Shown here: positions 8,650 through 18,070 of the stretch, piece by piece
Numbering within the stretch: the first letter of the stretch is position 1
How the letters are laid out: every line of letters begins with the position of its first letter
Source of the DNA: Bacteroidia bacterium
Lineage (GTDB): Bacteria; Bacteroidota; Bacteroidia; Flavobacteriales; Flavobacteriaceae
Assembly (NCBI GenBank): GCA_030428705.1
Contig: JAUIDI010000004.1
Span: forward strand, 306,026-370,025
Direction of reading: 5' to 3'
DNA length: 64,000 nt
Program-made: the position numbers and the translations under genes
The notes under the pieces: model-generated
The model's database searches: none
What the model saw: only the letters and a program-made list of their open reading frames with translations
What the model was told of the DNA's origin: nothing

Positions 8650-9639
8650 ATGTATCCACTCATTAGAAATAGAAGACTACGCGCTACCGATCCGATCCGT
8701 AGATTGGTTCGCGAAACGGCCATTACGCCCGACGATTTTTTGGTCCCGCTTTTTGTAGTGGAAGGAAAGGGCGTCAAAGAAGAGATTCCATCAATGCCCA
8801 ATTATTATAGGCTTAGTCTTGATAATTTGGAGAAAGAGGTCAAAGAACTTTGGAGTATGGGTCTTCGTGCGGTACTACTTTTCGTCAAAGTGCCCGACAA
8901 CCTAAAGGACAACAAAGGTTCAGAAGCCCTGAATCCAAACGGACTCATGCAGTTGGCGATCAAGCATGTAAAAAATGCCTGTCCTGAGATGTTGGTCATG
9001 ACAGATGTCGCCTTGGATCCTTATTCTTCCTATGGCCATGATGGTATCGTCGAAGACGGCCAGGTATTGAACGATGAAACCACGGAGGTCCTGGCCGAAA
9101 TGAGTATTTCACATGCCCTGGCCGGAGCCGATTTTGTGGCCCCCAGTGATATGATGGACGGTCGTATATTAACGATACGCGAAGCCCTTGAAGAAGAAGA
9201 ACTCTACAATACGGGTATTATGGCCTATAGTGCCAAATACGCCAGTGCGTTTTATGGCCCGTTTCGAGATGCCCTTGATTCGGCTCCGGTAGACAAAAAA
9301 GATGTGCCCAAAGACAAAAAAACCTATCAAATGGATCCTGCCAACCGTTTCGAGGCTATCAAGGAAACACAAATGGATATCGAGGAAGGGGCCGATATCG
9401 TAATGGTCAAACCGGGATTGTGCTATTTGGATATCGTTCGTGAAATACGGAACGAGGTCGATGTTCCTGTTGCAGTATACCAGGTTTCTGGTGAATATGC
9501 CATGCTAAAGGCCGCTGCCGAAAAAGGATGGCTCGACCATGACACCGTTATGATGGAACAATTGGTCGCGATAAAAAGGGCAGGGGCGAACATTATCGCC
9601 AGCTATTTCGCCAAGGATGCGGTTAGGCTAATGCAATAA
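8650..9639 (+). CDS. hemB: Porphobilinogen synthase (delta-aminolevulinate dehydratase) HemB
   Basis: HemB condenses two 5-aminolevulinate molecules into porphobilinogen. The two Schiff-base lysines are K196 (MAYSAKYASAFYGPFRDA) and K254 (DIVMVKPGLCYLDIV). The metal loop at 118-132 reads TDVALDPYSSYGHDG, so the cysteine triplet of zinc-dependent enzymes is replaced and a Mg-type, zinc-independent enzyme is expected. The 329-residue length is normal. It completes the cluster, although its order in the pathway (second step) differs from its position (last gene). No gene for glutamate-1-semialdehyde aminomutase or ferrochelatase is in the window. Confidence 0.96.
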   Translation: MYPLIRNRRLRATDPIRRLVRETAITPDDFLVPLFVVEGKGVKEEIPSMPNYYRLSLDNLEKEVKELWSMGLRAVLLFVKVPDNLKDNKGSEALNPNGLMQLAIKHVKNACPEMLVMTDVALDPYSSYGHDGIVEDGQVLNDETTEVLAEMSISHALAGADFVAPSDMMDGRILTIREALEEEELYNTGIMAYSAKYASAFYGPFRDALDSAPVDKKDVPKDKKTYQMDPANRFEAIKETQMDIEEGADIVMVKPGLCYLDIVREIRNEVDVPVAVYQVSGEYAMLKAAAEKGWLDHDTVMMEQLVAIKRAGANIIASYFAKDAVRLMQ

Positions 9640-9671
9640 TTTATCCCAGACCGCAACCAAAAAAGAGAATC

Positions 9672-11432
9672 ATGAAAATAATATTTACAACTTTCATTGG
9701 AATAGTACTCTTAGCGGTTGGGTGTAAAAAAGAAACAATTGAAGGTGACCTGACAATCAAAAACGTCAATATAGTTGATGTACAGTCCGGTGAAATTCTT
9801 ACCTCGCAAGATGTTGTATTAAGAGCCGATACTATCTTTAGAATAGAACCTCATGGTTCGACAATACTTCATGCTCCGCAAATCATAGATGGCAGCGGGC
9901 AATACCTTATACCTGGACTTTGGGATATGCATGTTCATAATTGGTGGGGATACCAGGACTTTTTCCCTTTGCTGATTGCCAATGGGGTAACCGGAATACG
10001 TGAGATGTGGGGCAACATGCCTGAAATTAATAGAATACGACAACTGGTCGAAATGGATTCCATAACCGGCCCCGACATGATATCTGCAGGGGCAATAGTA
10101 GATGGCAATCCCCCTGCATGGGAAGGCTCGGATATTGCCGATACTCCCGAAAAAGGAAGAGAAATTGTAAGGAAACAAAAAGCGGAAGGAGCAGATTTTA
10201 TCAAGGTTTATTCTCTACTGGAAAGAGATGTTTATTTCGCAATAGCTGATGAATGCAAAAAACAAAATATTCAGTTCCATGGGCACATTCCCCAAAGAAT
10301 TACATTGCCGGAGGCCCTAGAAGCCGCTCATGGAAGTATTGAACACTTTTACGGGATTCTGGAATTTTCCTCCTCGAAATATGAGTACCTAACGCAAGTA
10401 ATGAAAAAGGGCGTTGAAAAGGATACTTTAATAGGATTCAGAAACTGGTACAAGCTTGCGGACTTTTTGGTTGACACCTATGACCCGACTAGGGAGCAGG
10501 CCTTGTTCGAACTTGTAGAGACATATAAACCATGGGTATGTCCGACCTTGGTGGTTTGGATAGGGGCTCAAAGAAATTTTGACCCAGATTATCCCTATGA
10601 CACTCGAATTGACTATGTACCTCCCTATTCCATCAATAATTGGCGATTAAAAAAGGAGGATAAGCAAGATTCAATCTCCAAATTGAATTTTCAGACAGAA
10701 GTAAATAGTTATAAAATAGTTGAAAAACTTCTAAAAAATTTAAAAAATCATGGTGCAAAATACCTAGCCGGGTCTGACTATCCAAATCCGTACACTTTTC
10801 CCGGCTTCAGTATTCACGAGGAATTGGAGTTGTTCGTTGCTGCCGGTTTTTCACCCCTGGAAGCCCTTCAAACAGCGACCATCAATCCCGCCATCTTCCT
10901 TGGTATAGAGAATAAGATAGGCTCAATTCATGTTGGCAAAAAAGCAAATATGGTCTTGCTTGCAGAGAATCCGTTGGACAATATTAAAAATACAACCAAA
11001 ATAGATGCAGTGATATTAAGGGGAAAATATCATCAAGGCCAAGTGTTAAGGGAAAAAATTGAGGCTATAGCTACCTATAATCGCATACCTAAAATCAAAG
11101 ACGTATTGTTCCCTGTGATTTTAAATCAAGGGATTAAAGCGGGTATTGATAGGTACTATGAATTGAAGGCCGCAAATCCGGAAAAATACAATTTTGATGA
11201 AGAACAGTTGAATAGTTTAGGATATGATCTACTAGAGGAGAAACACTTTGAGGAGGCCATAAAAATATTCGAGATGAACGTTGAAATTTTTCCCGATTAT
11301 GCAAATGGTTTCGACAGTCTTGGCGATGGTTATATGGCGGTTGGGGATAAACAAAAAGCAAAAATGGTATGGCAAAAAGCCGTTGAATTGGGGAATGTGG
11401 TTACGAATGATAAACTCCAATTACTCGACTAA
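9672..11432 (+). CDS. Secreted amidohydrolase-family lipoprotein with C-terminal TPR
   Basis: Residue C18 follows the lipobox LLAVGC, so the protein is a lipoprotein. The amidohydrolase core (residues about 25-460) has the metal-binding HxH pair H87/H89 in GLWDMHVHNWW, a lysine in GADFIKVYSLLERD, histidines in QFHGHIPQ and SIEHFYG, and the acid in LAGSDYPNPYTFPG. A C-terminal tail of about 100 residues contains TPR-like helices (LLEEKHFEEAIKIFEMNVEIFP, DSLGDGYMAVGDKQKAKMVW). Relatives act as imidazolonepropionase- or prolidase-like hydrolases, and the substrate here is unknown. It is more AT-rich than the hem genes beside it. Confidence 0.88.
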   Translation: MKIIFTTFIGIVLLAVGCKKETIEGDLTIKNVNIVDVQSGEILTSQDVVLRADTIFRIEPHGSTILHAPQIIDGSGQYLIPGLWDMHVHNWWGYQDFFPLLIANGVTGIREMWGNMPEINRIRQLVEMDSITGPDMISAGAIVDGNPPAWEGSDIADTPEKGREIVRKQKAEGADFIKVYSLLERDVYFAIADECKKQNIQFHGHIPQRITLPEALEAAHGSIEHFYGILEFSSSKYEYLTQVMKKGVEKDTLIGFRNWYKLADFLVDTYDPTREQALFELVETYKPWVCPTLVVWIGAQRNFDPDYPYDTRIDYVPPYSINNWRLKKEDKQDSISKLNFQTEVNSYKIVEKLLKNLKNHGAKYLAGSDYPNPYTFPGFSIHEELELFVAAGFSPLEALQTATINPAIFLGIENKIGSIHVGKKANMVLLAENPLDNIKNTTKIDAVILRGKYHQGQVLREKIEAIATYNRIPKIKDVLFPVILNQGIKAGIDRYYELKAANPEKYNFDEEQLNSLGYDLLEEKHFEEAIKIFEMNVEIFPDYANGFDSLGDGYMAVGDKQKAKMVWQKAVELGNVVTNDKLQLLD

Positions 11433-11474
11433 AATAGGAAGGTTGCGACCCACAAATAATTTTAGCAATAAAAA

Positions 11475-12803
11475 ATGAAAAAATTATATTTTATACTTTT
11501 CGGTTTATTTTGTTTTACGGCAAATGCGCAGGAGGACGCTTCCAAAGTCCTGAAAATTGGTTTGGGGGACGAACTTTCTTATGCCTCTCCGACCGAAGTT
11601 GGTCTTGATTCCATATATATCCATACCAAAGTCGACTCCATAATAACGAATGGTATAAAACAGGAAGCGTTTCCGGGAGCCCAGGTTTTAGTGGCTAAGG
11701 AAGGTAAGGTCATATTTCACCAAGCATATGGGTTTCATACTTATGATAGTATTCGACCCGTTGCCCCCGACGATATTTACGACCTGGCATCGGTCACAAA
11801 AATTATGGGGCCAATGCCCGCAATCATGAAATTGGTCGATGAGGGAAAATTGGATCTGGACAAACCTTTTAGCAACTATTGGAAACGTTGGCAAGGCCAA
11901 AAAGACAAAGAGAATTTGACTTTACGTGAAATCTTGGCGCACCAGGCCGGTTTGACACCCTACATTGTCTTTTTGAACGAAGTGATCAAAAAAAACGGCA
12001 AGGTTAAAAAACGCTTTGTAAAAAATAAATCAAAATCAGGATTTGAGAATCAGGCTTACCCCGGACTTTTTGTCAAAAACCGTTTCAACCGTAAGATGTA
12101 CCGCATAATCGACCGTTCAAAAGTATCGGAAAAAAAATACCGCTATTCCGGGCTTACCTTTTTAATATTTCCTGAATTGATCGCGCAATTGACGGGAGAG
12201 TCATACGAATACTATCTGGAAAAGAATTTTTACCTGCCCATGGGCGCAACAACGATGGGGTTCAAGCCAAGTACAAAAGGTTTTTCGAACAATATTGTAC
12301 CGACCGAGGTCGATACCCTTTTTCGGCATACCTTGACCCATGGTTGGGTACACGATGAAAATGCCTCGCTATTGGGCGGAATATCGGGAAATGCGGGACT
12401 TTTCGCCACTGCGACCGACCTTGCCAAAATGATGCAAATGTATATGCAGTTCGGCACCTATGCCGGAAACCGTTATATCTCGGAAAAAACGCTCAGGGAG
12501 TTTATTCGAGTGCAGTACCCCGAAAACGAAAACCGAAGAGGATTGGGTTTTGACAAACCCCAATTAGGTAATGATACACTCGATTTAAAAGATTCGTACC
12601 CCGCCCCCGAGGTAAGTCCACAAAGCTTCGGACATAGCGGTTTTACGGGTACTTTTGTTTGGGCAGATCCAAAATACCAATTGGTCTATATATTTTTGTC
12701 CAACAGGGTATATCCTTCAAGGGAACATTCCAACATTTATAAATTGAACATTCGCTCGGCAGTACAACAAGTCTTCTATCAAGCAAATCTTGCTTCCGAC
12801 TAA
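11475..12803 (+). CDS. Secreted serine hydrolase (beta-lactamase / class C esterase family)
   Basis: A signal peptide (ILFGLFCFTANAQ) precedes a serine-hydrolase domain with the nucleophile motif SVTK at residues 106-109, a YSG tyrosine motif in YRYSGLTFLIFP and a late HSGFTGT (K/HxG-type) motif. The 442-residue protein therefore keeps the penicillin-binding fold's catalytic groups. Family members include esterases, peptidases and domains fused to glycoside hydrolases in Bacteroidota. An insert of basic residues (KKNGKVKKRFVKNKSKS) sits mid-domain. The substrate cannot be told. It follows the amidohydrolase by 42 bp and may share its transcript. Confidence 0.88.
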   Translation: MKKLYFILFGLFCFTANAQEDASKVLKIGLGDELSYASPTEVGLDSIYIHTKVDSIITNGIKQEAFPGAQVLVAKEGKVIFHQAYGFHTYDSIRPVAPDDIYDLASVTKIMGPMPAIMKLVDEGKLDLDKPFSNYWKRWQGQKDKENLTLREILAHQAGLTPYIVFLNEVIKKNGKVKKRFVKNKSKSGFENQAYPGLFVKNRFNRKMYRIIDRSKVSEKKYRYSGLTFLIFPELIAQLTGESYEYYLEKNFYLPMGATTMGFKPSTKGFSNNIVPTEVDTLFRHTLTHGWVHDENASLLGGISGNAGLFATATDLAKMMQMYMQFGTYAGNRYISEKTLREFIRVQYPENENRRGLGFDKPQLGNDTLDLKDSYPAPEVSPQSFGHSGFTGTFVWADPKYQLVYIFLSNRVYPSREHSNIYKLNIRSAVQQVFYQANLASD

Positions 12804-12852
12804 ATACGCCATTCCCGTTGAATTTGTATCTTAGTGTCGTAAAAACCGATAC

Positions 12853-13974
12853 ATGGGGCTGCTCATATTCTACGCGCTTATTTCAATCTTTTTTTCTTTT
12901 CTATGCTCCATTTTAGAAGCTGTGCTTTTAAGTGTGAACCCGACTTTCATCAATATCAAGAAAAAAGAGGGTAAGGGCTACGCCGAAACTTTGGAGGAAC
13001 TTAAAAAAGATGTCGATAAGCCCTTGATCGCCATTCTGACCCTGAATACCATAGCTCATACTGTGGGCGCTATATTGGTAGGTGTGCAGGCAAAAATCGC
13101 ATACGCGAATCTTTACGGCAGTAACACAAGGTCTTTTTTTGGCCTTGAATTTACCGAAGATCTTATGGTGGGGGTCGTATCCACGATAATGACCATCCTG
13201 ATTCTGGTCGCCTCGGAGATTATCCCTAAGACCATAGGGGCCACCTATTGGCGCCAATTGGCCAATTTCACGGCAAAAACCTTAAAAATCATGGTCTTGG
13301 TTCTCAAATGGACCGGACTACTTTGGCTTTTGCAACTTTTTACCAAACTGGTCGGTGGCAAAGGTCACCATGGCAGTGTTCTGAGCCGCGAAGATTTCAC
13401 GGCTATGACCGATATCGCTCATGAGGAAGGAGTTTTCGAAAAATCGGAATCTACCATCATCAAAAATCTGCTTCGATTCGATGAAGTATTAGTGAAAGAT
13501 GTAATGACCCCAAGGGCGGTCATGAAAATTGCATCCGAAAAGAAAACGATCGGTGCATACTTCGAAGAGAATCCAAAGATGCGTTTTTCAAGGATTCCAG
13601 TATATAGCGAAAAGATGGACCATATCGATGGTTTTGTACTCAAAGACAATATTTTGGAAGAAATGGTCAACGACAACGGCGATATTCCTTTGTCCGAAAT
13701 TAAGCGACCTATTTTGGTTACAGAGCGAGACACCCCCATACCCAAACTTTTTGATATTCTCATCGGCAAACGCGAGCATATCGCATTGGTAATCGATGAA
13801 TATGGTTCAGTAAGCGGACTTGTAACCATGGAAGACATTATCGAAACACTTTTGGGCCTTGAAATAATGGACGAGAGCGATAATGTGGCGGATTTGCAGG
13901 AATTGGCCAGAAAAAACTGGGAGACCCGCGCCCAACGTGCCGGAGTAATCGAAAAACCTTCTAAACCCAAATAA
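12853..13974 (+). CDS. HlyC/CorC-family transporter (CNNM membrane domain plus CBS pair)
   Basis: The first 150 residues hold several hydrophobic helices typical of the DUF21/CNNM domain (IFFSFLCSILEAVLLSVNPTF near the N-terminus, then TIMTILILVASEIIPKTIGA). A paired CBS module follows with VKDVMTPRAVM, RFSRIPVYSEKMDHIDGFV and HIALVIDEYGSVSGLVTMEDIIETLLG. The usual C-terminal CorC_HlyC domain is missing, giving 373 residues. Relatives take part in Mg2+ or Co2+ efflux at the inner membrane, and CBS pairs sense adenine nucleotides. The stop shares one base with the next gene's ATG (TAATG). Confidence 0.9.
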   Translation: MGLLIFYALISIFFSFLCSILEAVLLSVNPTFINIKKKEGKGYAETLEELKKDVDKPLIAILTLNTIAHTVGAILVGVQAKIAYANLYGSNTRSFFGLEFTEDLMVGVVSTIMTILILVASEIIPKTIGATYWRQLANFTAKTLKIMVLVLKWTGLLWLLQLFTKLVGGKGHHGSVLSREDFTAMTDIAHEEGVFEKSESTIIKNLLRFDEVLVKDVMTPRAVMKIASEKKTIGAYFEENPKMRFSRIPVYSEKMDHIDGFVLKDNILEEMVNDNGDIPLSEIKRPILVTERDTPIPKLFDILIGKREHIALVIDEYGSVSGLVTMEDIIETLLGLEIMDESDNVADLQELARKNWETRAQRAGVIEKPSKPK

Positions 13975-14447
13975 TGGAAACGGCATTTATAGAAACTCCT
14001 TTGGGTATCGCCAAAATCGAGGGTGATACCCATGGATTAAACGCTATTACGGTTCTTGATACATCGGAGGAAATCACGGAAATAATTCCTGAAGTGCTCG
14101 AAGATGCCGTTTACCAATTGCAGGAATATTTCAGGGGAGAAAGAAAATCTTTTGACCTTACCCTGAATCCGGACGGTACCGATTTTCAAAAAAAAGTTTG
14201 GGAAGAACTTTTAAATATTCCTTTTGGAAAGACGATGTCATATTTAGATCTGTCGAAAAAATTGGGTGATGTGAAAGCGATCCGGGCCGTCGCTGCAGCC
14301 AACGGAAAGAATCCGATATGGATCATTATCCCCTGTCATCGCGTCATAGGAAGTGATGGTTCCTTAACTGGCTATGCCGGTGGATTACACCGTAAAAAAT
14401 GGCTTATTGGGCATGAAAGTCCTATAAAACAACAATCCCTTTTCTGA
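13974..14447 (+). CDS. ogt: Methylated-DNA--protein-cysteine methyltransferase
   Basis: This suicide enzyme moves a methyl group from O6-methylguanine (or O4-methylthymine) in DNA to its own cysteine. The acceptor is C121 in the signature IIPCHRVIG, followed by LTGYAGGLHRKKWLIGHE, and the HTH-like FGKTMSYLDLSKKLG precedes it. At 157 residues it is the short form without an Ada regulatory domain. Coupling by TAATG to the CorC-like gene suggests shared translation, although the functions look unrelated. Confidence 0.94.
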   Translation: METAFIETPLGIAKIEGDTHGLNAITVLDTSEEITEIIPEVLEDAVYQLQEYFRGERKSFDLTLNPDGTDFQKKVWEELLNIPFGKTMSYLDLSKKLGDVKAIRAVAAANGKNPIWIIIPCHRVIGSDGSLTGYAGGLHRKKWLIGHESPIKQQSLF

Positions 14448-14569
14448 TTTTTACCGACGCTCCAGTCTGTTTTGTTCAGTATTTTGGGGAACAAAGGGAT
14501 GATTTATGCATTTCATCGATAAAAGCCTATTCTACAAGGGTATACCAAGCTATTTGTATGCGTTCTTCC

Positions 14570-14608
14570 GGTTGAGCAACCGACTTGATGGTCGGTCGGG
14601 CCTTTTTT
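14570..14608 (+). terminator. Possible intrinsic terminator after ogt
   Basis: Two small inverted repeats, GGTT-GAGC-AACC (14570-14581) and CCGAC-TTGATG-GTCGG (14580-14595), precede TCGGGCC and six T residues (14603-14608). The stem is not immediately next to the T-run, so the call is weak. The surrounding 14448-14737 holds no convincing gene. Confidence 0.35.
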
Positions 14609-14737
14609 ATAATATTTTAGGGTATCCCATTAAGCATTCTTCAAATCCTCCATTTCCTAGCACCCGAAATATCCTCATTAGTTCGTATATTGGATTCTCC
14701 CACATTCTTAAAACCAGTATTTCAAAAAGACTCTTCA

Positions 14738-15451
14738 ATGTTGCAAAAAATCAATTTAGAAGATATCCTGTTTCTCGATATTGAGACCATCCCCGAACAT
14801 AAGGATTTTGATGCCCTTGACGATGAGAAAAAGGAATTGTGGGAGCAGAAATCACAATATCAAAGAAAAGATGAAATTTCTACAGAGGAATTTTATGAAC
14901 GGGCCGGGATTTGGGCCGAGTTCGGAAGGATCATTTGTATTTCGGTGGGTTACTTCAATCTAAAAGGCGATAAACGGGAGTTCAGGGTAACTACCTTTCA
15001 TGGCGAGGAAAAGAAACTGCTCGAAGATTTCAAAAACCTGTTGAACTCGCATTTTGGACATCCCAAAAAATTGCTCTGCGGGCATAATGCCAAGGAATTC
15101 GATTTTCCGTATATCGCACGGCGTATGCTCATCCACGGCATTTCACTTCCTCACAAATTAAATCTCTTTGGCAAAAAACCTTGGGAAGTTCCCCATTTGG
15201 ATACCATGGAACTCTGGAAATTCGGCGATTATAAACATTTTACCTCCTTAAAACTGATGGCCAATGTATTGGGCATTCCCTCGCCCAAACAAGATATCGA
15301 TGGCAGTATGGTACGTGATGTGTACTACAACGAAAATGACCTTGATCGAATCATAACCTATTGTGAACTCGATGTGGTGACGACTGCCCAAGTTTTCCTA
15401 AGATTGCGAAATGACGATTTGTTGGAAGAAAACGAAATCAAAAGAGTATAG
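14738..15451 (+). CDS. Predicted 3'-5' exonuclease (PolB-like DEDD domain)
   Basis: The 237-residue protein is a stand-alone ribonuclease-H-like exonuclease domain related to the proofreading domain of family-B polymerases. The DEDD residues are visible as D14/E16 in ILFLDIETIPEH, an aspartate in CGHNAKEFDFPYIARR, and a final aspartate in YCELDVVTTAQVFLRL. I start at the ATG because a longer in-frame version would begin with TTG at 14690 without further support. The gene ends two bases from the end of the convergent nuclease gene. Confidence 0.88.
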   Translation: MLQKINLEDILFLDIETIPEHKDFDALDDEKKELWEQKSQYQRKDEISTEEFYERAGIWAEFGRIICISVGYFNLKGDKREFRVTTFHGEEKKLLEDFKNLLNSHFGHPKKLLCGHNAKEFDFPYIARRMLIHGISLPHKLNLFGKKPWEVPHLDTMELWKFGDYKHFTSLKLMANVLGIPSPKQDIDGSMVRDVYYNENDLDRIITYCELDVVTTAQVFLRLRNDDLLEENEIKRV

Positions 15452-15453
15452 CC

Positions 15454-16431
15454 CTACTCATTATACTTCAATTGAATATACACCGGAAAATGATCACTGT
15501 ACCCGCCAAGATATTTTTTGCCGGCAAAGGTTCTAAAAGGGCTCCCCTTGTATTTTCCCGTATATTCCTTTAAAAATCGGTCATCGAAAATATTGGCATG
15601 GGCGAAACTATGGGTTCCTTTTTCATAATTGAAAAAATTATGCGAAACCATTATCTGATCAAAAAGGCTCCAACTACGTTTGTGCGTAGTACTTCCCCTC
15701 TCGAAAGGGGAATGCAACTTTTCCATTGGGTTATACAAGGCACCAGACTTCATTAAGGTTTGAATGCTCGCAGATTCAGGGTTGTCGTTAAAATCGCCCA
15801 TGATGATATAATTTGGGCCGTCGTACTTTGATTCAATTTTCAGCATGAATTTGCGAACGGTTTCGGCTGCCAAAATTCGTTTATATTCGGTTTCATCGGT
15901 CCCCTCCCTCCTCGAGGGCCAGTGATTGACAAAAACATGCACCTCTTCGCCATTCATTTTTCCGTGTACGTAGAGAATATCACGGGTCATATCCCTTTCC
16001 CCGTTCAGATTGGTCACGTACAGGGTTATAGGTTCGGAAGCCAGCACCTCAAAAAAATCCTTATGATATAGAAGGGCAGTATCTATGCCCCGTTCGTCGG
16101 GCGAATCGTAGTGCACATACCCATAATCGGTCTTGCGCAATGGTTCGGAATGTATCAGGTCCCGAACGACTATCTCGTTCTCCACCTCTGCCACCCCAAT
16201 CAACACGGGCGGTTTCTGCGTCGATTTCAATCCTATTTCAGAAATGGTGCGCGCCAGTTTGAAAAGTTTTCGCTTGTAGCGTTTGGCGGTCCATTTTCGC
16301 ATTCCCTTCGGTGTAAAATCATCATCCAGGGTATCGGGGTCGTCAACAGTGTCAAAGAGGTTTTCCAGATTATAAAAGGCAATCGTATATAAAGAATTAC
16401 TTTTTTTCTTCTTTAAAAATGGAAAAACCAT
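15454..16431 (-). CDS. Endonuclease/exonuclease/phosphatase-family protein
   Basis: The domain runs through most of the 325 residues: TIAFYNLENLFDT near the start, VLIGVAEVENE (metal-binding Glu), VHVFVNHWPSRREG, IIMGDFNDNPES with the catalytic Asp/Asn pair, and GGYSDHFPVYIQL at the C-terminus. The basic opening MVFPFLKKKKSN is not a typical signal peptide. Substrates in this superfamily range from DNA to phospholipids and inositol phosphates, so none is assigned. It converges on the exonuclease gene with a 2-bp gap and is divergent from hflX. Confidence 0.88.
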   Translation of the reverse strand: MVFPFLKKKKSNSLYTIAFYNLENLFDTVDDPDTLDDDFTPKGMRKWTAKRYKRKLFKLARTISEIGLKSTQKPPVLIGVAEVENEIVVRDLIHSEPLRKTDYGYVHYDSPDERGIDTALLYHKDFFEVLASEPITLYVTNLNGERDMTRDILYVHGKMNGEEVHVFVNHWPSRREGTDETEYKRILAAETVRKFMLKIESKYDGPNYIIMGDFNDNPESASIQTLMKSGALYNPMEKLHSPFERGSTTHKRSWSLFDQIMVSHNFFNYEKGTHSFAHANIFDDRFLKEYTGKYKGSPFRTFAGKKYLGGYSDHFPVYIQLKYNE

Positions 16432-16508
16432 GGTATAGTTAAATGGGACAATAAATTTACAAAATAAGCTAGTGCCGTAATGTTTAAATTTGCACTTTGA
16501 TATAGGAA

Positions 16509-17720
16509 ATGCTAGAAAGAAAAAATACAGATTACGAAAGGGCGATACTTATCGGTGTAATAAATCGTGAACAAAACGAGGAAAAGGTTACGGAATATTT
16601 GGATGAACTGGAATTTTTGACCTATACCGCGGGAGGCGAGGTTGTCAAAAGATTTGTACAGCGCATCGAAGTTCCCAATCCGAAAACACTGATCGGTAGC
16701 GGAAAGATGAAAGAGGTGCAAGAATACGTTGAGGACAATGATATCGGTTCGGTCATATTCGATGATGAACTCACCCCGGCACAACAGAATAATATCGAGA
16801 AGATATTAAGGTGCAAGATTATCGATCGTACAAGCTTGATCCTAGACATCTTCGCGCAGCGGGCACAGACCAGTTATGCCCGTACCCAAGTTGAGCTTGC
16901 CCAATACGAATATTTGTTACCGCGATTGACCGGGTTATGGACCCACTTGGAACGTCAACGCGGTGGAATCGGAATGAGAGGACCCGGTGAGACTGAAATC
17001 GAAACCGATAGGCGAATCGTCCGCGACCGGATTTCACTTCTCAAGAAAAAGCTATTGAAAATAGACCGCCAAATGGAGACGCAGCGCGGTAATCGTGGCG
17101 CGTTGGTACGCGTGGCCCTGGTCGGCTATACCAATGTCGGTAAGTCGACCTTAATGAACGTGATCAGTAAAAGTGAGGTCTTTGCCGAGAACAAGCTTTT
17201 CGCTACGCTCGACACAACGGTTCGAAAAGTCGTCATCGGCAATCTCCCCTTTTTGTTAAGCGATACGGTCGGTTTCATTCGCAAACTGCCTACACAATTA
17301 GTTGAAAGTTTTAAAAGCACCTTGGACGAGGTTCGAGAAGCCGATATGCTTTTGCATATTGTCGATATCTCGCATCCCCAATTCGAAGAGCAAATCGATT
17401 CGGTAAATAATATTTTGGGGGAAATCGACTGTGCCGATAAAAAAACTATCATGGTCTTTAACAAGATCGACCGTTATGAACATGAGACGATCGACAACGA
17501 CGATCTGACGACCGAGAAAACCAAAAAGCATTTCACAATCGAAGAGTGGAAAAAAACCTGGATGCAAAGGGTCGGCAAAGATGCCATCTTCATCTCGGCC
17601 TTGAACAAAGAAAATTTGGATGAATTTCGCAAACGTGTCTACAACGAGGTTCGGGAAATCCATGTTACACGATTTCCGTATAACAACTTTCTTTACCCAG
17701 AGCATTTAGACCAATATTAA
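16509..17720 (+). CDS. hflX: GTPase HflX
   Basis: HflX is a ribosome-associated GTPase that splits stalled or heat-damaged ribosomes. The HflX N-terminal domain contains LIGSGKMKEVQ, and the linker has RGGIGMRGPGETEIETDRR near 151-169. The G domain shows G1 GYTNVGKST (206-214), G3 DTVGFIRKLP, G4 NKID and G5 SALN. Length is 403 residues. A TAAATTTG box at 16485-16492, 16 nt before the ATG, is a possible -7 element, though no clear -33 TTG precedes it. Confidence 0.95.
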   Translation: MLERKNTDYERAILIGVINREQNEEKVTEYLDELEFLTYTAGGEVVKRFVQRIEVPNPKTLIGSGKMKEVQEYVEDNDIGSVIFDDELTPAQQNNIEKILRCKIIDRTSLILDIFAQRAQTSYARTQVELAQYEYLLPRLTGLWTHLERQRGGIGMRGPGETEIETDRRIVRDRISLLKKKLLKIDRQMETQRGNRGALVRVALVGYTNVGKSTLMNVISKSEVFAENKLFATLDTTVRKVVIGNLPFLLSDTVGFIRKLPTQLVESFKSTLDEVREADMLLHIVDISHPQFEEQIDSVNNILGEIDCADKKTIMVFNKIDRYEHETIDNDDLTTEKTKKHFTIEEWKKTWMQRVGKDAIFISALNKENLDEFRKRVYNEVREIHVTRFPYNNFLYPEHLDQY

Positions 17721-17765
17721 ACTTGATAACAGGTCGTTCATCGTATTTTTTGACCGTTCATATTT

Positions 17766-17795
17766 TTCACAACATTCTGTGCTTGGTTCACAACA
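17766..17795 (+). promoter_or_regulatory. Paired 9-bp direct repeats, unit A
   Basis: TTCACAACA occurs at 17766-17774 and 17787-17795, a 21-bp period with a 12-bp gap. This geometry places both copies on the same DNA face two helical turns apart and matches the known layout of LytTR-type regulator sites. The pair is repeated exactly in unit B, which argues for function. Confidence 0.55.
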
Positions 17796-17859
17796 ATAAT
17801 TTACCGGAATCAACTATCCGCCATACATTTACATTGTAATTAAGTGATAGTGTTGACCC

Positions 17860-18011
17860 CAAATCGAACTATGTGCTTGACCTTAACAAAGTGAAGTTTC
17901 CCCATAGCCGATCTTTGAACCTACAAAAGCTAACCCGATAGTTATCGGAACCAAATTTTACGAAATACCTACTTAACTAAAAAATTGCCCCGCTGTTGCG
18001 GGGCTTTTTTT
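17860..18011 (+). ncRNA. Candidate small RNA, unit A (about 150 nt)
   Basis: The likely transcript starts just after the conserved TAGTGTT box (17848-17854) and ends at the terminator at 18011. Blocks shared with unit B are ATCGAA (17863), CTTGACCT (17876) and AACCAAATTTTACGAA (from 17949) followed by CCTACTTAA before the terminator stem. The only ATG near the 5' end opens a seven-codon frame that is absent from unit B, so coding is unlikely. No Rfam family is recognised with confidence. The start is inferred. Confidence 0.5.
17987..18011 (+). terminator. Intrinsic terminator, unit A
   Basis: A perfect GC stem GCCCCGC (17987-17993), loop TGTT, and GCGGGGC (17998-18004) is followed by seven T residues. 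Its orientation shows that unit A is transcribed rightward. It could also end hflX read-through. Confidence 0.92.
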
Positions 18012-18070
18012 GTTCATTGAGGCTTTCCTAGCATGGTAGTTCGTCGATCATACAACACATTTTAACGTAT

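Noticed and set aside
14506..14784. 92-codon frame between ogt and the exonuclease
   Set aside because: It overlaps the start of the exonuclease and has no recognisable features.
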